In this document: positions 10,022 through 20,273 of the stretch, piece after piece
How positions within the stretch are numbered: the first letter of the stretch is position 1
Layout: each line of letters starts with the position of its first letter
NCBI RefSeq assembly: GCF_019175285.1
Contig: NC_056527.1
Span: 18,889,607-18,953,606, forward strand
Reading direction: 5' to 3'
Source of the DNA: Sceloporus undulatus
Lineage: Eukaryota; Chordata; Lepidosauria; Squamata; Phrynosomatidae
Length of the DNA stretch: 64,000 nucleotides
The notes under the pieces: model-generated
What the model was told of the DNA's origin: nothing
The model's database searches: none
The model's input: the letters and a program-made list of their open reading frames with translations, nothing else
Translations under genes and position numbers: made by a program

Positions 10022-10880
10022 ATGTCAGTAATAGTTCCACCTGTCCTGAACGGGTTCACGCTTCCTGTGAAGGACTCTGTGCGCAGCCTGGGGGTGCTTC
10101 TTGACTCGTCGCTTCACCTGACTGCTCAGGTGAATGCGACGGTCAAGAACACCTGTTATCAGCTTCAGCTTATTCGCCAGCTGCGCCCATACCTGGCCCA
10201 GAGGGACCTTGAAACGGTAGTACATGCTCTGGTAACCTCGAGATTGGATTTCTGCAACGCACTCTACATGGGGCAACCCTTATACCAAACCCGGAAGCTA
10301 CAAATGGTACAGAATATGGCAGCCAGGCTGGTCACTGGTACTTCCAGGACCAGCCATATTACACCGGTGCTTAAAGATCTGCACTGGCTGCCTATTCGCT
10401 TCCGGGCACAATATAAGGTGTTGGTGATGACCTATAAAGCCCTAAATGGCTTGGGCCCAGGATACCTGAAGGACTGCTTCTCCCCGTACATTCCGTCCCG
10501 CACCCTCAGAACATCTGGGCAGCAGCTACTTAGGGCGTCAGGGGCTAGGCTTACCTCCACTACGAGGAAGTCATTTTCCATCGCCGCCCCGGCCCTTTGG
10601 AACACGCTGCCCACAGAGCTCTGCTCGGCCACCTCCCTGGCCCAATTTAGAAAGGATTTAAAAACCTTTCTATTTAAGGCTGCATTCCCCAACTAAAGTC
10701 CTAGTAGGCCTCCCTTCCTCTTTATTTCGCAAGAGGACTGGCTAATGGGGCTTTTAGCCTGTTTTATTGTATGTGTATTTAATTTTGATGTTTTTATTGT
10801 GAATTGTATTGTTTTATCATGCTGTTAACCGCCCTGATCTTTGGAAGGGCGGTATAAAAATAAATTTTTTATTTATTTTT
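10022..10880 (+). mobile_element. L2-clade LINE, C-terminal ORF2 plus 3' end
   Basis: A 224-codon open frame (10,022-10,693, stop 10,694-10,696) encodes the region downstream of the reverse transcriptase catalytic site. It contains RLDFCNALYMG, VQNMAARLVTGT, LKDLHWLPIRFRAQYKVL, TYKALNGLGPGYL and a PALWNTLP..FRKDLKTFLF end, all typical of L2-clade LINEs. The 3' UTR ends ACCGCCCTGATCTTTGGA, GGCGGTATAAAAATAAA and a T/A-rich tail. The endonuclease and most of RT are lost by 5' truncation. The open frame suggests a fairly young insertion. Confidence 0.92.
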
Positions 10881-11594
10881 ATTATATTCCTGAATTTATG
10901 TGCTCCATTCTTGTTTCATTTTATTCTTAATTATTTTACAAATGCACATTTTAAAACCTAAGCTGTATAATGCCCTAGGCTTTGTGGATGAGATGGGCTG
11001 TAATTTAAAATAATTAAATAAACAATTGACCTTAAATAATTGTTTTAAATAGCATTCCCTGAATCTGTCATGATCTGTGTGCATTCAGTTATAATAGAAA
11101 TTGGACTTCATTTTATGAACAAGTTGTTCCCTGCTACAGTTCAGCTATACACCATCTGCATAAGATGAGGTTTATCTCAGCCAAATATACTGCATTTATC
11201 TTTCTGGGAAGGGAGGTGGATGTCATTCAGGTTCAAATTGATTTCTCAACTTTCTATTCAAGTCTCCTTAACACATCAAAACATCTGTCCTATGGTTCAT
11301 GGAACTGGGCAGCCATTCTAAGTTCTGTTACCTACTTTTAGTTTAACACAAGTAAAATAAAAAACAGCAGTTTTGCCATGTGTCAGAAATGGCTCTAGTT
11401 AACACAGTGTGAGAACTGATCATACTTTGGTACTATTTCAATGAATCTTTTGTCTCCAGGCTCTTTAAAATACAATTGCTAAGGCACTGGTTTCATTACA
11501 TTTTCAGTCTGCTTTTTAGACTGCAAGAGGACCAATAATATTCATGATGGTATGCTTAACTTGGATTTGTAGCCTGACACTATCACCTTCACCA
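10881..11594. other. Unassigned non-coding sequence
   Basis: AT-rich flank of the L2 insertion. No repeat or exon recognised. Confidence 0.5.
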
Positions 11595-12090
11595 AAGAGT
11601 ATTTATGGCCTTGTCTGCATGGGGCAAAAGTCCTGCTTTCCCCCCATTCTGGTGCCATCCTGTTCAGATGATACGCAGCTCAAACCCCCAATTCTAGTAC
11701 AAGGAGTTCAGACAATGTCTGGCACATTCCATACCAGAATCAGGGTAATACATCCTTAAAATGCTTATTTTAAAACTCACCTGTTACTCTGGATCTTCTG
11801 GGAAGATCTGGAGCCCTTTCTTCCTGCACCATGGTAGCTGTCTGCATGGGGCTCTCATTGAGTCATATGGTGAGTCTGCCTCTGCCATGGGTTGCTCACT
11901 CTAAGGTCAGAATGACATACCCAGCCTATATGATCAAATCTAGGTACCTTATTCTGACCTCAAAAGCAAGCGACTTGCAGCAGCTGCAGATGCATTGGGT
12001 AGTTCCATGGGACTCCTGTGCAGACCATGGTGGTGCAGGAATGGAGGGACAGATAACTGAGGGAAATGGGGACAACGGTGGGGTCAGGAT
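11595..12090 (+). repeat. Unclassified interspersed repeat C, copy 1
   Basis: Aligns with the reverse complement of 56,935-57,395. Shared blocks are TATGGCC.TGTCTGCATGG, CAATGTCTGGCACATTC, a CTTCTGGGAAGATCTGG block, GGTTGCTCACTCTAAGGTCAGAA and ACCTTATTCTGACCTCA. The continuous open frame at 11,831-12,406 has low-complexity wording and no domain. The class is undetermined; a non-autonomous DNA transposon is plausible. Confidence 0.65.
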
Positions 12091-12395
12091 ACTGGCTACC
12101 CTTGGAGTATCCTTGTCAGTGCAGACACAGGAGATTATCGCACGGGAAAATAAAGGTCACCTTACAGGTTATGAGGCATTGTGGCACCAAGGTCACGAGG
12201 GTCATGCTCAGACCTCTCCTTTCCTTCTGCGGCATCATTCTCCTTATGAGAACAGCACTGCAATATTTGCTATTGCTGTTGCAGTACTGAGGTCGGAAGG
12301 GTCATGCTTGGCCCTCTCCTTTGCTGCCGTGGTGTTCTTCTTCTCATGTGGAGAGGTCATGAGGGCCATACTCAGCCCTCTCCTTCACTGCTGCA

Positions 12396-12925
12396 GGATA
12401 TTCTAGTGTAATGGTATTACAATAAATAGGATTGACTTAAGTACAAAATAGGATTGAATCATAGATAGGATAGTCTATGTGGCACACACAACACAGGCTT
12501 CTACAAGAGGGGAATCACAGGAGGACTCATTGAGGACTGCAGTTAAATACCTGTGATGTAACCTCTGTCTCCTAAGGAGACTGACCCATTCTGCCAAGTG
12601 GAAAAGGCAAACACAGCAAATCAACAGCCAACTCTGGGGGGGGGGGGGGGGGCTGTACTAATCTAAATATATTGCCTAATATCTTTACTTGGAGGGCATT
12701 TTATTGTCTGCCTGTTTGCAGGATGTTCTGTTGCTATAATAAATCCTTCCATTTTAAGGGATGAGATTTCTTATTTGGAAGCATTGTGTTCTCTAGTGCA
12801 TATTAATTCCCCAGGTCTTGTCTCTGTTGCATAATGCCATGCATTCTGTTCAGAATCTATGATTCAATCCTATTTTGTACTTAAGTCAATCCTATCTATT
12901 GTAATAGCATTACACTAGAATATCC
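12396..12925. repeat. Long inverted repeat, 71-bp arms 69/71 identical
   Basis: Left arm 12,396-12,466 and right arm 12,855-12,925 are reverse complements over 71 bp with two mismatches. Both carry GGATTGACTTAAGTACAAAA. A weaker similarity (CTGCTGCA versus CTGCTTGCAAA) extends outward a few bases. The 388-bp centre holds a 17-G run (12,636-12,652) and no open frame of note. It may be a non-autonomous DNA transposon with long TIRs or a recent inverted duplication. No clear target duplication was found. Confidence 0.85.
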
Positions 12926-14000
12926 TTTGCAAGCAGTCTGATGTCAATCTAACCTACAGTGTTCCATTTGATAAATCTTGGCTCATTCTCTGGGAATAAA
13001 AACTCTTTTTAAAAAAATGTTATTCGTATTAAACAATCTTCACTTTTGCCACTGCATTACCTCTGGCTATGAAACAATAAGTTGGAAGCAGAGGCCTTTG
13101 TAGTATTGGATGTCTCAGGCAGAGGGACATGACAGACTTTTTTGCCCTAGATGAAGACAAGAATAGCTGATATGTGATTCAAACCACGTAACAAATTGTG
13201 TAGGCAATGAAAAGCCATGCTCTGTGGAGACGATCTGCTTGAAGAAATAATTTCCACAATTCACTGAAGACTTGATCTTTGGAGAGCTATAGCTTTGCTT
13301 ACATTTATTATTTGCATACTTCTACATCTTCCCATTTGGTTAGCAACCTCTGCTGTCTCTTCTCTGTATTTACTTACCCCCACAGAGGTTTGACCACCTA
13401 TTTGTGAACTCTATAAAGAACATTTCATTAGAAACATACATGCATGCACATATTTTTTTTTCCTTTGGTTTTATTTTCAGCATAAGTAATGATAAGTGAC
13501 AAGAGCCCCAAATTTACTTGATAATTTAATTCCCATTGCTGAATTATGATTCTGTATGCATGATTAGTTCAATCAAGAACCAGTCACAATAGGAACTAGT
13601 TCTGTTTACAGTGCAAGCCCGGCAAGGCTGCTCAATGAAGCAGTCAATGATATTTAATGTTACATTTGTTCTCTACGTTGAAAACAAACAACCATGATCC
13701 CAATGTAGAACAATCTGAATATTTCAACCCAACATGACAACAGGGCTTGAAATTAGGCAACCTCTATGGGGTCCTGAATTAGTGATCTGAAAAGACAGAC
13801 ATTTGCAGTTGTGATTCTGAAGCCAAGTCTGACTCACTTGATACAATGTTATAGTCTAACTTTGAAACAAAAAGTTAGCAGTTGTGTGTGTAAACTTGAC
13901 AATTATCCGTGGTACCACAAACAGCACTTGAAGTATGTCAGACAACTAAAACACAAGATGATGCCTTATACTGATTAACACTCTTGGTGAATCTAACAGT
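12926..14000. other. Unassigned non-coding sequence
   Basis: No transposon or exon recognised over about 1.1 kb. Composition is AT-rich and complex, so it may be old unique sequence. Confidence 0.45.
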
Positions 14001-14212
14001 GCCGCTACACAGTAGAGACAATGAGATTTGACATCACTTTAAATAGCACAATCCTCTGGGATCCTGGAATTTGTAGTTTGACAAGGTCTTTAGCCTTCTC
14101 TGTCAAAGTGTGCTGCTTCCTCACAAAACTACAAATCCCATGATACTGTAGGAAGGAGCCATGGCAATTAAAGTAGTGTCAAACTGCATTATATCTACAA
14201 TTTAGCTGCACC
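14001..14212. mobile_element. MITE family A, full-length copy
   Basis: GAGATTTGACATCACTTTAA at the left mirrors TTAAAGTAGTGTCAAACTGC at the right. The centre has GGAATTTGTAGTTTGACAAG, CCTTCTCTGTCAAAG and CACAAAACTACAAATCCCA. The outer ends are decayed. Confidence 0.85.
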
Positions 14213-14477
14213 TTGAACTAGTCAAGTGGCAGTAGTGGTCTGAGCCTTCAGACAAGATACTTTACTAAACCTCCCTGAAGATGCTAGAAACTGCAGTTGA
14301 GACCGTCAGATTGCATCACGTGAGTTCTCTCACCAAGCCATGGCCCCGGACCCACACTGAACTATTAACTCTTTCAGGAGCTGCAAATGTACAATTCCTG
14401 CCTTAAAATATGGGGATGTTGGTGTGAGGGGTTATACAGCAGAAATGATTACTGCAGAGACATAATTGCAATTTTTA

Positions 14478-14525
14478 CCTGTACACCGCTTTGATCACTG
14501 CGGAAAAGCGGTTTATAAATAAAAC

Positions 14526-14574
<49 letters not shown>
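14478..14574 (+). mobile_element. L2-like LINE/SINE 3' tail with (TTA)n
   Basis: CTGTACACCGCTTTGATCAC, GCGGAAAAGCGGTTTATAAA and then (ATT)n form the stem-loop and TATAAATAAA end shared by L2-type elements. The coding part cannot be traced upstream. Same tail type as 18,895-18,953. Confidence 0.75.
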
Positions 14575-15166
14575 CATCTCAGACACAGGTGGTGAGATAA
14601 TACTGGAAGGAAGACAGATATGAATCAAGCCTGTTCAAGGCTATTCCTGTGAAAAGAACCTAGCTGCAACAAGACCAAATGGGAGTTATGGGAGTGAAAG
14701 GGGCAAAGGTGTTTATTAATTATAACAAATGGGAACTGAACCCTCCATGAATTTCAAATTGCACATAGTTTAATTAGGCAATGCTAATGCTTGCTGTTTA
14801 TTTCTGACAATCAAATCTCTGGACTGGACCAGACTTATGAATAAAGGTTTACTGAGTTTTAATTACTGAAGTCTGGAATTTCTGAACTTGGTGTCCTGCC
14901 AGACATGACAAACTCAGTGGCTGCATCTAAATATAACTATACTTGGAACTGAATCACTGAGAAGAGAAGGGGTGAAGTTATTCATGCCTACTGATTTCAA
15001 TGGCTTTAAAATTGTTGTAATCTGTTTTTAACTAAGGTGTTCATGTAGGGTTGTTTAAGTTTCCTAAGACTTCTGACAAAATACTGAAATATGAACAATA
15101 TCAAGGCCAAGCCTGTTAGGGTCTAGTTTTAAATCAGCAGAGTACCAGAAATGTGCCTTTGTCTAA
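14575..15166. other. Unassigned non-coding sequence
   Basis: No recognised repeat or gene. Confidence 0.5.
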
Positions 15167-15537
15167 CTATGGCACATTACAGACCGCCTGAAAGCGGCAG
15201 TCTGCCGGCGCTGCCGGTTGCCGCATCCGGGAACCGCAGTGGCCAAACCGTGCGGTTCCCAGACATGGAAAAAGAAGCCCGAAAATGGGGCTTCTTTTTG
15301 CGTCCCAGAAGTGGTGCCATGAGGTGCTAGTTGCGCACTCGCGGTGTCACTTGCAGGACGTGACATGCGGACGCTATGCGTCTGCTACGTCAAGATGGCA
15401 GCGCCTGTGTGGAAGGGCACTGCCATTTTGTACATACCCAATATGTACTAGGGTTAGGGGCATCAGGAAGTGACGCCCCTTCCTAACCCTAGTACATCCT
15501 GGGGACGTACTATAGGTGCCTCTGTAACGCGGCTATG
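15167..15537. mobile_element. GC-rich multi-hairpin MITE, short member
   Basis: A GC-rich island bounded by CTATGGCACATTACAGACCG at the left and, as inverse, CATAGCCGCGTTACAGAGGC at the right. Inside are successive stem-loops: GGGAACCGCA (15,229-15,238) pairs with 15,251-15,260; AAAGAAGCCC (15,271-15,280) pairs with 15,288-15,297; and a long arm ATGTACTAGGGTTAGGGGC (15,443-15,461) pairs with 15,475-15,497. The terminal hairpin with CTAGGGTTAGGGG is shared with the longer relative at 20,274-20,845. No transposase is present; the superfamily is unknown. Confidence 0.75.
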
Positions 15538-15815
15538 CTTCCCTAAGAACTGAGACTGACTCCAAAAACAACACAAGTTTCTTGTAGTTCAAAACAAAAA
15601 TTTACTAATGGCTTTAATCTATATTTACATAAAAGCCTATATCATAATCTAGCTAGTGAATAGTTTAGATAAAAAGAAATATTTATCTCACTGTCTTTCC
15701 AAAGAAAGTTGAGAGGAGGAAGATGAAAAATGTGCAGTTCAGTTGAAAATCTTTGAGAGAGAATGTCTGTTAGTTCCAAAGGGGAAGTGACCTAAATTGC
15801 ATGGTTAGTTTGAAT

Positions 15816-15847
15816 GAGAGAGAGAGAGAAAGCGAGAGAGAGAGAGG
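15816..15847. repeat. (GA)n microsatellite
   Basis: GAGAGA run with a few interruptions (AAAGCG). Confidence 0.9.
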
Positions 15848-15906
15848 AGTTTGCATGCAGGAAATCCCTATCTATTTAAGGAACAGCAAAGAGAATGCAA
15901 ACATCT

Positions 15907-16202
15907 TCCAACAGTTCATCCATTGAAATACACAAACACTTGGACAACTTCAACAGGAAAGAAGACACCCTGAAAGTAAACAAAGTTTGGCTACCAGTGC
16001 TGTAAAACAGCAAAATCAGCACTCAGCAAATGCAAATGAGAAACTACCCAGGGTCAGGGGCTTTCCCAGCAGGTAATGATCACCAATTAACACATACTAA
16101 TCCTTTTTCCATATTCCCTCATCCTGAAGCCCTGCCATCAACAACAGAACAATACACAGATTAACATGGGAATCACTCCTCCTTACCCAGGGTCACACAT
16201 TG

Positions 16203-16240
<38 letters not shown>

Positions 16241-16345
16241 TCCAGGTCAGCATTTTCTGAAGATGCCAGCCACAGATGCTGGTGAAATGTCAGGAATAAA
16301 CGTTTCTAGAACATGGCCACATAGCCCGAAAAACCCACAAAAAAC
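15907..16345 (+). mobile_element. Penelope-like element 3' remnant
   Basis: 15,907-16,005 translates as IEIHKHLDNFNRKEDTLKVN followed by KVWLPVL and a stop. This resembles the C-terminal end after the GIY-YIG endonuclease in Penelope-like retroelements. The 3' part includes CATCCTGAAGCCCTGCC, an (AC)n run (16,205-16,237) and a CTGAAGATGCCAGCCACAG..GGTGAAATGTC segment that looks like a hammerhead ribozyme core. Hammerheads are known in Penelope-like elements. Family assignment is from memory of the motif, so moderate. Confidence 0.55.
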
Positions 16346-16739
16346 TATAGTTCTTCTATTGTATAACACTTTCAGCACAAAGTTGTTTATTTGGCAATAT
16401 GCAATTACTCGGAAGGAATGAAGTGGTTTTGGTGAGGGACAGACCACCTATTTTTGGTTTTTGTTTCTGTTTTTCCCCCTTTTCTTTTGTGACAGGTAGC
16501 ATTTCTTTCTTTCTTATGTTACTTAGCCTAATGCGTAGCAAATGTGAAAGGAATCAACAACAGGGATAACTCTGATCTGCTCTGAAAGTTCCCCCATCCT
16601 CCCAGTTGGCAAAAGCTAGTTTGTTATAGGTACAATGTACTCATTTTATTTTACAGGCTTGTATTTAGGAACTGTAAACATTAATATGTAAAGTTAATTT
16701 TTATGGGTTTGATTCATTTCACTGACTGGATTGCTCATT

Positions 16740-17040
16740 GCTGGAAGTCTGCAAGGATAGATACACTCTGACCTCCTGGGCTCCTACTTCCCAAGGTTTC
16801 CCTTATTGTTAAAAACACAGACTGTGTAGCACTAGGGAAGGAAAGAATATTCCTAAATAGTTGAAAAACATATTTTTCAAGTATCAAGAAAGCCTGACAG
16901 AAAGAATCCTGAGCAGAAAATGCTATTTCTTGTGCAAAAAAAAAAAAAAAAAAAAAAAAAAAATGCTGTTTTCTGGGCATTTCATCTATGCCCAAATTTG
17001 GCACAGAATAAATCCTGAATTACAAATAGGCTTCAAAAAC
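16740..17040 (+). repeat. Unclassified repeat E, copy 1, with 28-A run
   Basis: Contains the phrase GAAAATGCTATTTCTTGTGCA, an A28 run (16,936-16,963), AAATGCTGTTTTCTG and an end GCACAGAATAAATCCTGAA..GGCTTCAAAAA. The end matches GTGCAGAATAAGTCCC..TCTTCAAAAA near 31,230-31,280. The short GAAAATGCTG units look like degenerate internal tandem repeats. Confidence 0.45.
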
Positions 17041-17060
17041 TACAGAGAATAGGACACAGA

Positions 17061-17299
17061 AAAATGGATGCAAGCTACAGGAAAAGACATTCCATATCAA
17101 CATTAGGAAGAACTTTAACAGTAAGAGCTGTTCAACAGTGGAACACATTTCCCCAGAGAGTGGTGAATCCTCTTTCTTTGGAGGTTTTTAAACAGAAGGT
17201 GGGAGGCCATCTGTTGGGGGCACTTTCATTGTATATTCCTGCATGGCAGGGGGTTGGACTGGATGGTTTTTGGGGTCTCTTCCTTCTCTATGATTCTTT
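17061..17299 (+). mobile_element. CR1 LINE, 3'-terminal fragment
   Basis: Reads like the last codons of CR1 ORF2 and its short 3' UTR: AGGAAGAACTTTAACAGTAA, CTGTTCAACAGTGGAACA, GTGGTGAATCCTC, then GGTTGGACTGGATGG and TCTATGATTC. The ATTCTATG-type end is the CR1 hallmark. Strongly 5'-truncated, as usual for CR1. Confidence 0.92.
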
Positions 17300-18114
17300 A
17301 CCTCCACCAGTGCTTAATACTCTACTGCTCTGTATAGCAGCAGCCTCCTGGTTTTCAGATCAAGCCGAGACCCACATAATGATGCAGTGGTTAATTTTTA
17401 ATTGCAGATACTCATCATGACGAGCTCCACAGACATGCCATCAAGCAAAATCTAAAACAGGCAGCTCTGTTGGTCCACATCAATATAACAGTTGAAGGAG
17501 CATTTACTAAGAGCAGGTTTTCTATAAAGCTAGCGCTCATTGCTCCTTCAGACCAATCCACTATATGACGTATTTTGCATTAGAGCAAGATATCTCCAAC
17601 AATATGTTATTACTGGGAAAATTCATCCTCCCCCTCCACACACACACTTAATGTGAGAACAACAGTTAAGCTCAGAGCGAACAGGGAAGTAGGTAGGTGT
17701 TATAAGATGACTTGACTGTCCTAATTTTAACAAAAGTCCCAGTGTATCAACCCTATTAGCAAATATGATATGGGTTACTGAATCTCTGAACCTATTGTAG
17801 TACAAAACCCATATTTAATATCCATTCTGTTCCTCCTGCTCCTCCCTTTTTTGGAAAGTATCTCAGTTTGTCCAGTCTAGTTCCAGGTAAAGCAAGAGAG
17901 AGTTTACCATGGTTCTAATTCTATTTGCTTCTTCCTGTTCAATATTTGATAACGTATAAGGCTTTTATGCACGGGACTATTTATGGGTTTGCTCCTCTGC
18001 ATTTAAGACTTTTCTAACACAAGGATGCCTTCTTTACACTTTTTCTTCTTGCCCTGCTCAATTATGATGTCTCACAGGGCAGAATAAAAACTTCCCACAC
18101 ATGAGCATTATGGA
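17300..18114. other. Unassigned non-coding sequence
   Basis: No further repeat or exon recognised. A short CCCCTCCACACACACAC tract lies near 17,630. Confidence 0.5.
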
Positions 18115-18280
18115 AAAGATCATAGCTCAGTCTCAGAACACCTGTTTTGCATGTAGAAGTTTTCAATTGCAGGTAGGGAATTGAGAAACTCTTCTGGCTG
18201 AAGCCCTCAAATCTACTGCCAATCAGCACTAAGAATACTGAGTTAGATTAAGCAACCATCCAACACAGTGCAAGATAGTT
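18115..18280 (+). mobile_element. tRNA-derived reptile SINE, degraded
   Basis: ATAGCTCAGTCTCAGAACAC and CTGTTTTGCATGTAGAAG recall the box A region of the GTAGCTCAGTGGTAGAGCA..TTTGCATGCAGAAGG SINE. GAATACTGAGTTAGATTAAG matches its 3' body. Box B is eroded. Confidence 0.6.
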
Positions 18281-18894
18281 TTCTTTGCTCTTAAAAAACT
18301 ATCAGAAAGCCCTACACATTGTATATGTGGGGGAAATCATTCTGATTTATTTTCCCTGGGAAACAAAACTATGTGATAAAAATTTTAAGTTGTGTCTAAT
18401 TTATTGCAAAAGGCCTGACTGTAAGGAGGAAGGCAATCATTATTTGGCTTGTATTTTTCTGCCAAGTGTTCAATTTTTTCACACTTGCTCATGAGGGGTT
18501 GGCTGGGTAACAAGGACTAAAACATCACCTCAAATGGCTGAGGTCCAACCTGTGTTGTTGTCCATTTCTTACATCTCCTCAATCTAGAGTTTTCTTTGGA
18601 AAGAATAATCAGACTCGGATATTTTCAAGGAACATGGCTTAGATTTATTGCTGTGGGATATTTGGCATAGCTGATGTACTTTTCTTTCTGTAAGCCCAGC
18701 CAAAAAAGTTCCTGTTCTTAACAATGGATGTTGTTTTTTAAGGTTTTCTCCAGTCTAATAATGATTCTTGAAGAGGTAAAGAACAGTCACTAAAGTCAGC
18801 AGACAAGCATACTTCTGTTACCAAAGCCTCTTACAAAGAAGATCCTTATTACAACATCTTTATATTAGCTTGCTTGCTAATTAGCTTACTTGCT

Positions 18895-18953
18895 GTCCAC
18901 CGCTATGATCTTTGGAATAGCGGTATATAAATAAAACAAATTATTATTATTTA
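18895..18953 (+). mobile_element. L2-like 3' tail
   Basis: GTCCACCGCTATGATCTTTG, GAATAGCGGTATATAAATAA and (ATT)n. The CCGCTAT/ATAGCGG stem and TATAAATAAA end match the 14,478 and 10,840 tails. Confidence 0.8.
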
Positions 18954-19203
18954 TATGAGAGACTAAACCCCATCCCCTTTTCTTGTCTTTAGCTAGCTGT
19001 AAGGGTCTTTGTTCCCTCTTTTTCAATATTGGCATTGGAAGGATGGTGAGCGAGGGCTGTGGAGAAAGATAGACTTTCAGTGTTGGTTTGCAGCAGCCTG
19101 TCTGCAGTAAACAATGCAATGAACCTTGACCTGGGAAATAATGGGATTCTACTGATATTACTGTGGCTGTGTGTGCTTATGTACAAAAGACAAGGTAAAC
19201 AGC

Positions 19204-20040
19204 TGTAACGGAGAGCACTCCCAGCTGTCCAATCAGAAGGCAGCTGAGGGCCAGCCAATAGCCTGTAGGCTGAAACTTTTGAAGATTCCGAACTGACAGT
19301 TGGGGAGTCAGTTGGAACCGGGACAGTTTAGAACGGCAGTTAGGGTTTAGAATCTTGGGGAGAGAGGACTGAAGTCCAGGAGTTCCTGCGGGAATGTGTT
19401 AGTTAGGGGCTGGAATCCTGAGAGAGAGGGTTCCAGGGCTCGAGAAGGACGGTTAGGGGTAGAGTCTGTGTAGTAAGGGCTCCCTACTGTTGTACTGCCA
19501 GACCTCTAGGAGAGGGAGGGACTGGAGTGTAATATCCTGCGGGATATGGTTAGCCTTGGTGGCTGAGTTAAGAGAACGAACTGTCTAAAGAGAGGCAGGA
19601 AAGTCTCTAGGTGATAGAGGGATATCTAGGGAAAAGTAAAGTGACAGTAGCCAAGTCAAATAATACAAGTGTAACTAAGTAAACTGTGCCTGAACTAGCA
19701 ATTACATAATATCATTCAGTTCAAGAAAGAGATGTTCAACCATTCTGTTTAATAAAGTTTATATTTTGGTTTACATAAAAGCTTGTCAGTCATACATATC
19801 AGCTCCACGCTACTATATTAAATAAGGTGAACCTGCCAAAGGGAAGGGGGTTCATATTACATAACTGGGTGGCAGCGGTGGGATAACAGAAGTCCCAGGT
19901 GCTTGCCATAAAAAAAGAAGGCTTGTGGTTTGGACATCCGGTACATAAATGGTGGCAGCGTAATTAGGTGGCAGCGGTGGGATAAGTAAAGCCCAAGCGC
20001 CTGTCATCTTTAAGAGGGGGCCCATTACAACAGCTGCCTC
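19204..20040 (+). mobile_element. LTR retroelement fossil: 5' LTR plus leader
   Basis: A probable LTR spans 19,204-19,861 with TGTAAC..TTACA ends (TG..CA rule). It carries CCAAT-type boxes near 19,229 and 19,254 and an AATAAA signal at 19,751-19,756. Directly downstream, 19,866-19,884 holds GTGGCAGCGGTGGGAT, complementary to the 3' end of tRNA-Leu, as expected for a primer-binding site. The leader contains further copies of this motif (19,949 and about 19,966). No coding region or 3' LTR follows in the window, so it is an incomplete fossil. ERV versus Gypsy cannot be decided. Confidence 0.65.
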
Positions 20041-20273
20041 CAGAATCACTTACTGAGCACTGAGCAAAATAGAAAGAAAAGGGGAAAGCAGATAAACCTG
20101 ATTTAGCAGCTACCCTGGCATGTTGAAAAAGTTTTTGTTTATTTATGCAAGGCTTACTTGATCTGGTTGTTAAATTTCACATGTGCATAATGTTAGTTTT
20201 TGAATAAAAATTGCTGAAACGAATTTAATTGCTCTTCCTCCTTCTTGTGATGTAGGAATCTATCCCTATTCTT

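Noticed and set aside
9709-10059. 116-codon minus-strand frame
   Set aside because: It runs into the L2 5' boundary, has no recognisable motif and no supporting splice or poly(A) context.
10022-10696. 224-codon open frame as a host gene
   Set aside because: Its motifs are the C-terminus of an L2-clade LINE ORF2 and it is followed by the L2 3' tail, so it is transposon sequence.
15450-15497. Interstitial telomeric repeat (TTAGGG) at the terminal hairpins of the GC-rich elements
   Set aside because: Only one hexamer per arm occurs, within a conserved hairpin of a MITE; there is no tandem array.
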